Below, in pieces: positions 22,950 to 31,779 of a DNA stretch of 64,000 nucleotides. The DNA is from Bradyrhizobium canariense. Lineage in GTDB: Bacteria > Pseudomonadota > Alphaproteobacteria > Rhizobiales > Xanthobacteraceae. The position numbers and the translations under genes were made by a program. The number at the start of each line of letters is the position of its first letter. Position 1 is the stretch's first letter. The notes beneath the pieces are model-generated. The model was not told where the DNA came from, searched no databases, and worked only from the letters and a program-made list of their open reading frames with translations. Where the stretch lies: positions 372,001-436,000 of the forward strand of contig NZ_JAFCKJ010000003.1 in the NCBI RefSeq assembly GCF_018130465.1. The letters run 5' to 3'.

Positions 22950-23138
22950 CTAGTCGCCTCCCCCGTCGCCACCGCAGCCACCGTCGCCCCCACCGGCATC
23001 CGAGAAGTCGCCGCCCGCGTCGCCGCCGCCATGAATGCCGCGGCCAAAGTTCTCTGCGATAATCATCAGGATCACGACGAACAGCCCCGCGCCAAAGGGC
23101 CAGGGGTTGGCACGGATGATGTCGAACAGCTCCCGCAT
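22950..23138 (-). CDS. Small membrane protein with Gly/Asp-rich tail, 62 aa
   Basis: 62 residues: MRELFDIIRANPWPFG, a membrane segment (GAGLFVVILMIIAENFG), then a tail composed almost entirely of Gly, Asp and Ser with one Cys (GGGDAGGDFSDAGGG). Such Gly-Asp-rich tails occur in rhizobial proteins of unknown role and could bind divalent cations. ATG 23138 has a weak GGAGCTG site. The biased tail arises from GGC/GAC codon runs, so the exact end is certain (TAG 22950) but function is not. Confidence 0.65.
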   Translation of the reverse strand: MRELFDIIRANPWPFGAGLFVVILMIIAENFGRGIHGGGDAGGDFSDAGGGDGGCGGDGGGD

Positions 23139-23222
23139 GCGCGCATTCTGCGCCCACGGATGCCAACCGACCGTAAAGCGGGAGGCTAAAAGTTGGACAC
23201 TTGCGAACTTGCGGAAGGTCGG

Positions 23223-23474
23223 CTACCCGCCGCTTAACTCATCCTTAACCTCACCCTCAGGCCAGGTCTCGTCCGCCCCGATCACGCGCACACGGCTGTG
23301 ATCCGTGGCGTTCACCAGCACATGCGAACTGGCCCGGTCACGGCTATGCTCCAGCTGCAAATCCGTTTCCGGCTTCCAGCTCAATGTCGTCGCGATATCC
23401 CCCGGAAAAATCTGCCAGCGCGATCCGTCATCCAGCTCGACGACGTGGCTTTCGGCATGCGCGCGTATCTTCAT
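23223..23474 (-). CDS. Small hypothetical protein, 83 aa
   Basis: 83 residues, predicted all-beta and soluble, starting MKIRAHAESHVVELDDGSRW. It contains IFPGDIATTLSWKPETDLQL and VRVIGADETWPEG. No signal peptide. The pattern of a short beta domain with L-D-D-G-S-x-W suggests an SH3-like or KOW-like fold, but this is only impression. ATG 23474 follows AGGGCAG. The upstream hairpin at 23515 separates it from the gene at 23548. Confidence 0.65.
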   Translation of the reverse strand: MKIRAHAESHVVELDDGSRWQIFPGDIATTLSWKPETDLQLEHSRDRASSHVLVNATDHSRVRVIGADETWPEGEVKDELSGG

Positions 23475-23514
23475 TCAGCCCCGAACTGCCCTCTCGAGGA
23501 GCGGCGTTGCGGAA

Positions 23515-23541
23515 GGTGCCCCGACGATCGGCCGGGGCACC
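23515..23541. terminator. Hairpin after the secreted charged-repeat protein
   Basis: GGTGCCCCG (23515-23523) pairs with CGGGGCACC (23533-23541). It lies seven bases after the stop of the gene at 23548 (reading minus strand). No T tract follows, so termination is only presumed. Confidence 0.55.
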
Positions 23542-23547
23542 GCTCCG

Positions 23548-23814
23548 TCAGTCGTTGTCGTGATGAATCACGGTCTTGCTGCGGTTGCCGTATTCATCTT
23601 CCTTCTTGATCACCGTGGTGCGGTCGGCAGGAGCACGCTCCTTGATGACCGTGGTGCGGTCGCGATCGCGGTCCCGCTCACGATATTCGTGAGACTGTCC
23701 GACCGTCACGCCGGCACCGACCGGACCGACGTGAACGCCGACTTCGTCGGCAAACGCAGGCGCGGCGATGGCGGTGACCATGGCGGCGGCAAACAGGTAT
23801 TTCCTCATCTTCAT
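23548..23814 (-). CDS. Secreted charged-repeat protein, 88 aa
   Basis: 88 residues. A Sec signal peptide (MRKYLFAAAMVTAIAAPAFA in the alternate numbering) precedes a glycine/valine-rich segment (VGVHVGPVGAGVTVGQ). A highly charged region with RERDRDRDRTTVIKERAPAD and a second TTVIKKED copy follows. The RTTVIKx element occurs twice, 13 residues apart. Probably periplasmic and largely disordered. ATG 23814 follows GGAGGAGGAG; ATG 23808 is an equally credible start. Similar proteins are common in Bradyrhizobium, but function is unknown. Confidence 0.75.
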   Translation of the reverse strand: MKMRKYLFAAAMVTAIAAPAFADEVGVHVGPVGAGVTVGQSHEYRERDRDRDRTTVIKERAPADRTTVIKKEDEYGNRSKTVIHHDND

Positions 23815-23947
23815 CTCCTCCTCCAACGTGGTGCTGGGGGAATGCGGGAGTGCGACAGTTTGTTCCGGGGAACGCGAGGACCACGACCTGTTCCTCCAGT
23901 TCCAGGAACCGGGTCACAGTTGCCCTGTTTCCCGCTAGGATGGGTCC

Positions 23948-25177
23948 ATGAAACAAGCTGATTCCTCGGTCCATCGCAGCCGCCGCGCTCTGCTTCGATC
24001 CACGCTCGGCGCAGCCGCACTCGTCGCAATCCCAACACGCATCCTGGCCGCCCCTCCGGGCTTCGAGGAATGGCGCGAGGGCTTTCGCGCCCGCGCCATG
24101 GCGAAAGGCATTTCGGCCGCGACCTGGCAGCGCGCGATGGCGCGGGTCGAGCCCGACATGAGCGTGTTCAAGCAGATGCGCAACCAGCCCGAATTCCATG
24201 AGCAGGTCTGGCAATACATCAACCGCCGCGTCTCCGACTGGCGCATCATCAACGGCAAGATCGCGCTGAAGAACAACGAGGCGCTGCTCGCGCGCATCGA
24301 GCGCGACTTCGGCGTCGAGCGCGGTACGCTGCTGGCGCTGTGGGGCGTCGAGTCCGCCTATGGCGATCCGCTGGTGCAGCAGAACCACATGACGCCGGTG
24401 TTTCCCTCGCTCGCCGCGCTCGCCTGGAACGAGCCGCGCCGAAAAGCCTATTGGGAGACCGAGCTGATCAACGCGCTGCGCATCGTCGACAAGGGCTGGA
24501 GCACGCCGGAGCAGATGCAGGGATCCTGGGCCGGCGCGATGGGGCATTCGCAATGGATGCCGGAAGTCTGGCTCAATGTCGGCATCGACTATGACGGCGA
24601 CGGCAAGGTGTCACCGTTCGGCAAGCCCGACGATGCGCTGGGCTCGACCGCAAAATATCTCGTCAACCGCGGCAAGTGGCACCGCGGCGAGCATTGGGGC
24701 TACGAGGTGCGCGCGCCCAGTGAGATGAGCGGCAGCCGGACCTATGCGGCATGGCAGGCGGCCGGCGTCACCCGCGCCGACGGCCAGCCGTTTCCGCAAA
24801 CCTCCGCATCCGCGCAGATATGGACCCCGGTTGCGGGCGGACCGACATTTCTGCTGGGACCGAATTTCAACGCGGTGAAGAGCTACAATCCCTCAATGAA
24901 CTATGCGCTGGCGATCTGCCATCTCGGCGACCGCTGTCTCGGCGCCCCGCCCTTCATCCAGCCGTTCCCCGGCTCCGAGCGCGCGCTGACGCTCGCCGAG
25001 GTGCAGGAGATGCAGACGCGCCTGACCAAGGCGGGCTTCGACACCGGCGGCACCGACGGCCGTGTCGGCAACGACACCATGAAGGCAATCAAGGATTTTC
25101 AGCAGCGCGCGGGCATTGCGCCTGCGGACGGCTACGGCGGACTGAAGGTGCTGGCGAAGTTGCGCCAGGGGTCGTAG
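23948..25177 (+). CDS. Lytic murein transglycosylase, MltB family
   Basis: 409 residues. A basic Tat/Sec-like signal (RSRRALLRSTLGAAALVAIP) precedes an SLT_2 domain (about 38-330). The domain has LWGVESAYGDP carrying the catalytic glutamate, and GSWAGAMGHSQWMP and DYDGDGK, typical of MltB. A peptidoglycan-binding PGB_1 domain follows (about 345-405: LAEVQEMQTRLTKAGFDTGG, VGNDTMKAIKDFQQ). It cleaves glycan strands to 1,6-anhydromuramic products in the periplasm. No lipobox is seen, so it is soluble rather than lipid-anchored. It converges closely on the class II aldolase gene. Confidence 0.92.
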   Translation: MKQADSSVHRSRRALLRSTLGAAALVAIPTRILAAPPGFEEWREGFRARAMAKGISAATWQRAMARVEPDMSVFKQMRNQPEFHEQVWQYINRRVSDWRIINGKIALKNNEALLARIERDFGVERGTLLALWGVESAYGDPLVQQNHMTPVFPSLAALAWNEPRRKAYWETELINALRIVDKGWSTPEQMQGSWAGAMGHSQWMPEVWLNVGIDYDGDGKVSPFGKPDDALGSTAKYLVNRGKWHRGEHWGYEVRAPSEMSGSRTYAAWQAAGVTRADGQPFPQTSASAQIWTPVAGGPTFLLGPNFNAVKSYNPSMNYALAICHLGDRCLGAPPFIQPFPGSERALTLAEVQEMQTRLTKAGFDTGGTDGRVGNDTMKAIKDFQQRAGIAPADGYGGLKVLAKLRQGS

Positions 25178-25183
25178 GCAGGC

Positions 25184-25981
25184 TCAGTGCCTGTACTGCG
25201 GCTCCTCCGCATCGAGCTGGCGGCGGATTGCGGCGAGATGCAGCCGGGCGGATTCGGAATCGCCCTCGCGCATCTGCCGGTAGGTTTCGGCGGCAATCGC
25301 GGGATCAACCGGCAGCACCTGTCGCCCCGTCGACATTGCCAGTACCTGCACCTCGGCGGCGCGTTCGAGATAATAGAGATCGTCCCAGGCCTCCGCGATC
25401 GTCGGCGCCAGCACCATCACGCCGTGATGCTTCATGAAGATGATGTCGCCATCGCCAACGGCCGATGCGATGCGCGCGCCTTCGCGATTATCGAGCGCGA
25501 GGCCGTTGTAGTCGCGGTCCACGGCCGTGCGACCGTAGAACTTCAGCGCGGTCTGGCCAGCCCAGATCAGCGGATCGCCCTCGGTCATCGACAGCGCCGT
25601 GGCGTAGGGCATGTGGGTGTGGAAGGCGACCTTGGCGCGCGGCAGGCGCTTGTGCATCTCGGCATGGATGTAGAACGCGGTCGCCTCGGGCACGCCCTCG
25701 CCGTCGAGCACGTTGCCGTGGAAGTCGCAGATCAGCAGCTTTGACGCCGTCAGCTCGCGGAAGGCGTAACCGTAGGGATTGACCAAAAAGAGATCGTCAT
25801 GGCCCGGCACCACGGCCGAAAAGTGGTTGCAGATGCCCTCCTCAAAGCCGTTGCGCGCGGCCATGCGGAAGCAGGCGGCAAGATCCTCGCGCGCGTTGCG
25901 GATCGCATCGCTCGCGAGATCCGGACGGTTCGAGCGAAACGTTGCTGGCGTGGATGACGAAGAGTGAAGGCTGTGCGCCAT
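25184..25981 (-). CDS. Class II aldolase/adducin family protein
   Basis: 265 residues, class II aldolase fold. The zinc-binding histidines are visible in FHTHMPYATAL and in FMKHHGVMVLAP, and an early asparagine motif in ICNHFSAVVP replaces the G-N-x-S phosphate loop of fuculose aldolases. This pattern is typical of the large rhizobial group annotated as aldolase or adducin-like with uncharacterised substrates. ATG 25981 has no strong site. The gene ends only six bases from the convergent transglycosylase gene. Confidence 0.87.
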   Translation of the reverse strand: MAHSLHSSSSTPATFRSNRPDLASDAIRNAREDLAACFRMAARNGFEEGICNHFSAVVPGHDDLFLVNPYGYAFRELTASKLLICDFHGNVLDGEGVPEATAFYIHAEMHKRLPRAKVAFHTHMPYATALSMTEGDPLIWAGQTALKFYGRTAVDRDYNGLALDNREGARIASAVGDGDIIFMKHHGVMVLAPTIAEAWDDLYYLERAAEVQVLAMSTGRQVLPVDPAIAAETYRQMREGDSESARLHLAAIRRQLDAEEPQYRH

Positions 25982-26090
25982 GGCGGAAGGACACCTCTGT
26001 CGGTCGGAAGACGCCCGCGTTGTACAGGGGCTGCGCCTGCGCGTCAGCCCCTGCGGGCGCCACCCTGCCCTTCGCAGCCCGCGCGGCGGC

Positions 26091-26900
26091 CTATTGCCGC
26101 CGGGCCACGCCGCCGGCGTTCATGCCGCCGTCGATGACGAGCTCGCTGCCGGTGACATAGCGCGAGGCATCGGAGGCCAGATACAGCACGCCAGAGGCGA
26201 TCTCGGCGGCCTGGCCGGCACGGCCGAGCGGCGTGACGACGCGCGCACGCTCGTCCGGATCAATCGGCGCGTTGCCCTGGTTGCCGGTCGCACCGGTCGG
26301 GATCTTACCCCAGATCGGCGTGTCGATGATGCCGGGGTGCACGGAGTTGACGCGAATGCCGTCGCCGGCCGCCGCGCACTCCATCGCGATGGATTTCGCG
26401 AACAGCCGCACGCCGCCCTTGGTCGCCGAATAGGCCGACAGCCCGGGCGCGCCACGCAGGCCGGCCAGCGAGGACATCATGACGATCGAGCCGCCGCCGG
26501 TCTTGCGCATCAAGGGCAGGCAATGCTTGACCGAGAGGAAGACGCCGTCGAGGTTGATCGCGTTCTGCTTGCGCCAGTCACCGAGCGTCATGTCGACGAT
26601 CGAGGGCACGGCAATGCCGATGCCGGCATTGGAGACGAGAATATCGAGCCGGCCAAAGCGCTTCGCGATCTCGGCAACGATCTCGATCCAGCGCTCTTCG
26701 CTGGTGACGTCCTGCTCCAGGAAAATCGCCTTGCCACCGGCCTTGGTGATGCGATTGGCTAGCTCTGGGCCTCTCAGCTCGTCGATGTCGGTGGCAATGA
26801 CCGTGGCGCCCTCGCGCGCGAACAGCTCGACGATGGCCTCGCCGATGCCTGATGCGCCGCCGGTCACCAGCGCGACCATGCCCTCAATTTGCCCTGCCAT
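26091..26900 (-). CDS. SDR-family NAD(P)-dependent oxidoreductase
   Basis: 269 residues, classical short-chain dehydrogenase. It has the nucleotide motif TGGASGIGEA, the NAG motif (VSNAGIGIAV), catalytic Ser in MMSSLAGLRG, Tyr and Lys in YSATKGG, and PGIIDTPIW. An acidic residue after the second strand (TDIDE) favours NAD(H). Substrate unknown. ATG 26900 follows AAGGGAGTGAAC. Adjacent recJ ends 30 bases upstream, so read-through co-transcription is possible but functional linkage is not implied. Confidence 0.9.
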   Translation of the reverse strand: MAGQIEGMVALVTGGASGIGEAIVELFAREGATVIATDIDELRGPELANRITKAGGKAIFLEQDVTSEERWIEIVAEIAKRFGRLDILVSNAGIGIAVPSIVDMTLGDWRKQNAINLDGVFLSVKHCLPLMRKTGGGSIVMMSSLAGLRGAPGLSAYSATKGGVRLFAKSIAMECAAAGDGIRVNSVHPGIIDTPIWGKIPTGATGNQGNAPIDPDERARVVTPLGRAGQAAEIASGVLYLASDASRYVTGSELVIDGGMNAGGVARRQ

Positions 26901-26931
26901 GTTCACTCCCTTTTTTTGTTGTTCACCGGAT

Positions 26932-28773
26932 CTACCTAATCATGGATGGGCCCTGGTCGGGTAGCGCGACGTCGATGACGCGGAATTGCACGCGCTCGGC
27001 GCCCTGGTAGCGATCGACCGACAATGATCCCGCGACATGCAATTGCTGGCCGCGATTGGCAACAAGCGCGTTGCCGAGCTTCTGTCCGATCGAACGGAAT
27101 GCGATGCCGTTGACGATGGCGCCGTCGCCCGACTTGAAGCGTAGCCTCAAATGCGCCTGTCCCACCTCGTCGGCATAGACGAGCTGATGCGCCGGCAGCG
27201 CCAACACGACTTCCGGATTGCCGCTGCCGAAGGGACCTGCGCGGTTGAGCGTCGTTGCAAGCTCGGTCGTCACCGCGCGCGCGGAGACCGCGCCGTCGAT
27301 GTAGAGCTCGTTGACGTGGCGCGCCTCCGCGACGTCGCGCGCCAGCATGGTTTCGAGATAGGCGCGAAATTCCGCGAGCTTTTCCTTGCGCAGCGTGACG
27401 CCCGCAGCCATCGCGTGGCCACCGCCCTTGAGCAGAATGCCGTCGGCGACCGCCTGCCGCACCGCCTTGCCGATATCGACGCCGGCAATCGAGCGGCCGG
27501 AGCCGGTGCCGATGCCGCCGGGCTCAAGCGCGATCGCGAAGGCGGGCCGCGAGAACTTCTCCTTCAACCGGGACGCAACGAGACCGACCACGCCGGGATG
27601 CCAGCCTTCGGAGGCCGTCACGATCACGCCGATCTTGTCCTCGAACCCGATCGAGGCGAGCGCCTCGGCTTCGGCCTGCGCTTCGGCCGCCTGCTCGATG
27701 ACACGGCGCTCGCTGTTGAGGCGGTCGAGCTCGGCGGCGATCCGCGCGGCCTCGACACTGTCACTCTCCAGGAGCAGCCGCACGCCGAGATCGGCGCGGC
27801 CGATGCGGCCGCCGGCATTGATGCGCGGTCCCAGCATGAAGCCGAGATGCCAGGCCTCGGGCGGGCCGTTGAGCCGCGCCACGTCCATCAGCGCGGTGTG
27901 GCCGACATGGTCGCGCCGCCGCATCGCGATCAGGCCTTTGGCGACGAAAGCGCGGTTGAGACCGATCAGCGGCGCGACATCGGCAACCGTGCCGAGCGCA
28001 ACGTGATGCAGCATGCCGAGCAGATCCGGCTCGGGCATCTCCGCATTCCAGAAGCCGCGCTGGCGTAATTCACGATTGACCGCGACCAGCGTCACCAGCA
28101 CGAGGCCGACGGCGGCGAGATGGCCGAGGCCGGAGAGATCGTCGAGCCGGTTAGGATTGACCAATGCGTCAACCTCCGGCAGCTCCGTGCCGGCCTGATG
28201 ATGGTCGATCACGACGACGGACATGCCGAGACGTTTTGCTTCGGCGAGCGGCTCGATGCTGGTGGTGCCGCAATCGACGGTGACGAGCAGCGTGGCGCCC
28301 TTCGCGGCCAGCCCACGCACGGCTTCCGTGTTGGGCCCGTAGCCCTCGAAGATGCGGTCGGGAATGTGGATCAGCGGATCGAGCCCGCAATGGCGCAGAT
28401 GCCAGGTCAGCAGCGCCGCCGAGGTCGCGCCGTCGACATCGTAATCGCCGAAGATCGCGACCTTCTCGCCGTTCGCTGCGGCATCCGCGATCCGCTTCGC
28501 GGCGGCTTCCATCTCCGTCACCGTGAACGGGTCCGGCAGAAGCTTGCGGATGGTCGGATCGAGGAAATCCGCGACGGCGTCGATGTCGACGCCGCGACCC
28601 GCCAGCACCCGCGCCAGCATCTCCGGCAGCTGGTGCTGCTGCACGATGGCAAGCGCCTTCGCCGCCCCGCGCGCATCCAGCCGGTCGCGCCAGAGCTTGT
28701 CGGTGAGCGAGCGCGCCACTCCCAGGAACGCCTGGGGCGCTTCGACGGGCAAGGCGGTGGCGGGGGGCGTCAT
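26932..28773 (-). CDS. recJ: Single-stranded-DNA-specific exonuclease RecJ
   Basis: 613 residues. DHH-domain motifs are complete: IFGDYDVDGATSAALL, VTVDCGTTS, VVVIDHHQAG. The RecJ motif RINAGGRIGRADLGVRLL follows, and the DHHA1 motif GGGHAMAAG and a C-terminal OB region end the protein. It degrades single-stranded DNA 5' to 3' in recombination and mismatch repair. ATG 28773 (MTPPATALPVEAPQAF) was chosen because upstream residues look random. In many Rhizobiales recJ follows glpX directly; here they are about 15 kb apart on the same strand. Confidence 0.93.
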   Translation of the reverse strand: MTPPATALPVEAPQAFLGVARSLTDKLWRDRLDARGAAKALAIVQQHQLPEMLARVLAGRGVDIDAVADFLDPTIRKLLPDPFTVTEMEAAAKRIADAAANGEKVAIFGDYDVDGATSAALLTWHLRHCGLDPLIHIPDRIFEGYGPNTEAVRGLAAKGATLLVTVDCGTTSIEPLAEAKRLGMSVVVIDHHQAGTELPEVDALVNPNRLDDLSGLGHLAAVGLVLVTLVAVNRELRQRGFWNAEMPEPDLLGMLHHVALGTVADVAPLIGLNRAFVAKGLIAMRRRDHVGHTALMDVARLNGPPEAWHLGFMLGPRINAGGRIGRADLGVRLLLESDSVEAARIAAELDRLNSERRVIEQAAEAQAEAEALASIGFEDKIGVIVTASEGWHPGVVGLVASRLKEKFSRPAFAIALEPGGIGTGSGRSIAGVDIGKAVRQAVADGILLKGGGHAMAAGVTLRKEKLAEFRAYLETMLARDVAEARHVNELYIDGAVSARAVTTELATTLNRAGPFGSGNPEVVLALPAHQLVYADEVGQAHLRLRFKSGDGAIVNGIAFRSIGQKLGNALVANRGQQLHVAGSLSVDRYQGAERVQFRVIDVALPDQGPSMIR

Positions 28774-29055
28774 GAATAGCGGCCGGTTTGAGGAACCTGG
28801 GAGCCGGAGGTAGCGCATCGCCCGGGCCAGCGGGACGATTGACCCGGAATCCCCCGAGATTTGCAATGTCTGCGCCGCACAAAGCGGTGGATTGCCGCTT
28901 TGCTACGCGGACTGACTATCATTTGAGCATTCCGCAAAACAGCAAATTAAGCAGGCGTTAGGCGGAATCTTCGAAAAAGAATCGTATTCGATCTGTCAGT
29001 GATTGTTCCGGGTTCGTTGCAGATCAGACCTCATTGCCAAGGGAAGCTAACCCCG

Positions 29056-30132
29056 ATGTCTGCTGCGCTGGGTTTCAAAGCCAAGCCGATCGCCGATGAA
29101 CCCGCTGATGATGATTCCGACATCTCCGCGCTGATCAACCGCCTCACGGCGGAGGTCAACCAGATCGCGGTCGACAAGACCAAGGCGATCCAGCAGATCA
29201 CCAACCAGATGAAGATGCTGGCGCTGAACGCGCTGATCGAAAGCTCGCGCGCCGGAGCGCAGGGCGCGGGCTTCGCAGTGGTGGCGCAGGAGGTCCGCGG
29301 TGTCGGCCAGCAGGTCGAGACCATCGCGCGCGAGCTCGAAAGCCAGTTGACGAAGCGGACCGGCGATCTCGTCTCCTCGATCGACCGGATGAGCCAGCGC
29401 TCGCGCGGCGAACGCATGGTCGATTTGTCGCTCAATGCCATCGAGCTGATCGACCGCAACCTCTATGAGCGTACCTGCGACGTGCGCTGGTGGGCCACCG
29501 ATTCCGCGTTGGTCGATTGCGCGGCCTCGCCCGACGCCGCGGCCGTTTCCCATGCCTCGCAGCGTCTCGGCGTGATCCTAGGGGCCTACACCGTCTATCT
29601 CGACCTCTGGCTCTGCGACCTCGACGGCAACGTCATCGCCAACGGCCGCGCCGACCGCTTTCGCGCCGTCGGCCAGAACGTCGCCAACACCAAATGGTTT
29701 CGCGAGGCACGGACTTTGCGCTCCGGCGACGACTATGTCGCCGGCGACGTCGAGAACCAGCCGCTGCTCGGCAATGCGCAGGTCGCGACCTATTGCGCCA
29801 GCGTCCGCGCCGGCGGCCAGGCCAACGGCGCGCCGATCGGCGTGCTCGCCATCCATTTCGACTGGGAGGCACAGGCCCGCGCCATCGTGCAAGGCGTGCG
29901 CGTCGGCGACAGCGACAAGGCGCGCGTGCTGCTGGTCGACTCCAATCTTCGCGTGATCGCCGCCTCGGACGGCCAGGGCATCCTCAGCGAGCGCATCTCG
30001 ATCTCGCTGAACGGCCAGCGCTCCGGCTTCCATCACGACCGCACCGGCGCGCTGATCGCCTTCCACGCCACGCCGGGCTATGAGACCTATCGGGGTCTGG
30101 GCTGGTACGGGGTGATCGTCTGCGCGCCGTGA
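29056..30132 (+). CDS. Soluble chemoreceptor-like protein, signalling domain before sensor
   Basis: 358 residues with no membrane segment. Residues about 35-110 match the hairpin tip of methyl-accepting proteins: KMLALNALIESSRAGAQGAG then FAVVAQEVRGVGQQV. The rest resembles a Cache/PAS-type sensor, with YLDLWLCDLDGNVIANGRAD, NTKWFREARTLRSGDDYV and IGVLAIHFDW. This order (short signalling hairpin first, sensor second) is the reverse of ordinary chemoreceptors. The hairpin is truncated, with no methylation helices of usual length. It may interact with CheA/CheW arrays or serve as a decoy or cytosolic redox sensor. ATG 29056 follows AAGGGAAGC. Confidence 0.78.
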   Translation: MSAALGFKAKPIADEPADDDSDISALINRLTAEVNQIAVDKTKAIQQITNQMKMLALNALIESSRAGAQGAGFAVVAQEVRGVGQQVETIARELESQLTKRTGDLVSSIDRMSQRSRGERMVDLSLNAIELIDRNLYERTCDVRWWATDSALVDCAASPDAAAVSHASQRLGVILGAYTVYLDLWLCDLDGNVIANGRADRFRAVGQNVANTKWFREARTLRSGDDYVAGDVENQPLLGNAQVATYCASVRAGGQANGAPIGVLAIHFDWEAQARAIVQGVRVGDSDKARVLLVDSNLRVIAASDGQGILSERISISLNGQRSGFHHDRTGALIAFHATPGYETYRGLGWYGVIVCAP

Positions 30133-30167
30133 GGCTGGAGGCAGCCTGTCCATCCAACTCAAAACCG

Positions 30168-30208
30168 TGAAAACAACCCCATGCACAGTAGCCATGGGGT
30201 TGTTTTCA
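30168..30208. repeat. Perfect 41-base palindromic repeat
   Basis: TGAAAACAACCCCATG (30168-30183), loop CACAGTAGC, CATGGGGTTGTTTTCA (30193-30208): 16-pair perfect arms. It lies after the chemoreceptor-like gene and before the convergent AraC gene. Half of the element, arm plus loop, recurs at 8743-8768. Confidence 0.8.
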
Positions 30209-30293
30209 TGATGGTTTTCGTTCGCCGTTTGACACGTCGGGCAAAACACCGGCGCGCAGCGATCATGGCGTCGTTCGCAGCCGGCTCAGCGTG

Positions 30294-31280
30294 TTAAGCG
30301 TTGGCGATGTCGTACCCGGCTGTCCGCAATGTTGCAGTTCCGAGCGTCTGTGACGGACTTTCTCCGAACATCGCACGGTAATATTGCGAGAACCGCCCGA
30401 GTTCGTAAAAGCCCTGCTCCATCGCGACGGCCGCCACCGTGGTCGAGCCAGGTGCGCTCTGCTGCAGAATGGAATGAACGGCGCACAGCCGCTTGTGCCT
30501 GAGGAAGCTGACCGGGCCGAGGCCGAACACCTCCTGAAAGGCGCGGTGCAGGGTGCGCCGCGATACGCCCAGCGCCGCGCAAATTTCCGACACATGCACC
30601 GGACGCGTGCCGGCGTTGTCGAGATACCCCTCGACCTTGCGGATCAGCCGTCGCGCGGATGGGAGCCAGCCATTGCCGTCGGGTGGCAGCGACGACGCGA
30701 CGTTGGCAACCATGCATTCGGCGATCGAGCGTTTCCAGAAATCAGCAGTTGATGGCGTCAGCCCATATTTGTTGTCGCGCAGGTGCGACATGACCCGGAC
30801 CAGGCGGCGCGAGGCGATCGCGCCGGTTTCGATGTTCGCGCGGAAATGACCACGGCTGCGCCAAGTATCGGGATCGCTCAGCCGTGCTTCACCGCCGAAC
30901 AGCGTCGCGACTTCGTTGAGGTCGAAGCGCATGGCGGCATAAGCGGAGCCGCCGTGAAAGACACCGTCATGTTCGAGCAGCGGCGGAATGACGAGCACAT
31001 CGTTGAGCTGCATGTCGAACGACCAGTGGGCGACGCGCTCCTCGGCCACGAGCAGCATCCCGATGATCAGCTTGTCGTCGCTGGAAACCCGCTGCGTGCG
31101 CATGCCGACGTTGAAAGCACCAATGCTGAGCGAGAAGTCGCCGATGCCAACATGGGATAACGTTCCGCGCAACCGGCCGCGGCCGAGCTGCATCACATCG
31201 ACATGCGAGCCGTGGACGGCCTGGTGAAGTCCTTCGAAACCGTCCAGCTTGCGCGAATCAACCAGAAGGTACTGCCCCAT
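30294..31280 (-). CDS. AraC-family transcriptional regulator
   Basis: 328 residues. The N-terminal 200 residues form an effector/cupin-like domain without a clear ligand motif. The C-terminal 110 residues hold the double helix-turn-helix: VSEICAALGVSRRTLHRAFQ, then SFLRHKRLCAVHSIL, then VAMEQGFYELGRFSQYYRAM. The last matches the AraC signature with F-x-x-YY-R-x-x-F. It resembles rhizobial regulators annotated as helix-turn-helix domain proteins of the FeaR/AraC group. ATG 31280 has no strong ribosome site. The likely target is the FGE-like gene facing it across 500 bases. Confidence 0.88.
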   Translation of the reverse strand: MGQYLLVDSRKLDGFEGLHQAVHGSHVDVMQLGRGRLRGTLSHVGIGDFSLSIGAFNVGMRTQRVSSDDKLIIGMLLVAEERVAHWSFDMQLNDVLVIPPLLEHDGVFHGGSAYAAMRFDLNEVATLFGGEARLSDPDTWRSRGHFRANIETGAIASRRLVRVMSHLRDNKYGLTPSTADFWKRSIAECMVANVASSLPPDGNGWLPSARRLIRKVEGYLDNAGTRPVHVSEICAALGVSRRTLHRAFQEVFGLGPVSFLRHKRLCAVHSILQQSAPGSTTVAAVAMEQGFYELGRFSQYYRAMFGESPSQTLGTATLRTAGYDIANA

Positions 31281-31779
31281 GGCAGTACCCTGTTACAGAA
31301 GCGCGACAATTCTGCGGCAGGCGGCAGCGAAGCACCACCACAACGCGAGGTGGGTGCGACGAGCTGACCTCGCGTTTTGAGACAAATCATCGCCGAATTT
31401 GTCACAAGATATGCCGTTGAAGAGTCTCGCATCGAGGGATTTGCGACATGGGGCATTAGGTCTCACGCGCTGCCCGGGCAGACTGGCACAAACTGCACAT
31501 CACAGCCTCCCAATCTTCGGATACCGTTTGCAACCTTAGCGATATCGACCGAAAGCGCTCTGCGGATGGCAGAGCGCACGCGGAATGGATTTGCCGCGTG
31601 CTCGAACGCGTGCGCGCAAAGGAGAGAGACGTTGACGCAATACAGCGTCTCCCTCACCCGAGCGCCAAAAAAGAGGGGACCAGACAATGCGTCCAACGTG
31701 TCGCGCAAAGAGCCATCGTCGAAGTCTGCCAGAGTTGGCGCCGTAGCATCGGGTGGATGCGAGTATCGGAGTTTCCACC
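31281..31779. other. Long intergenic region between AraC and FGE-like genes
   Basis: Roughly 500 bases with no gene I can support. It holds a perfect ten-pair hairpin, AACGCGAGGT (31342-31351) with ACCTCGCGTT (31367-31376). A second imperfect inverted repeat, GAGAGAGACG / CGTCTCCCTC, lies around 31622-31655. These could be leader or operator structures for the divergent genes. Confidence 0.4.
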
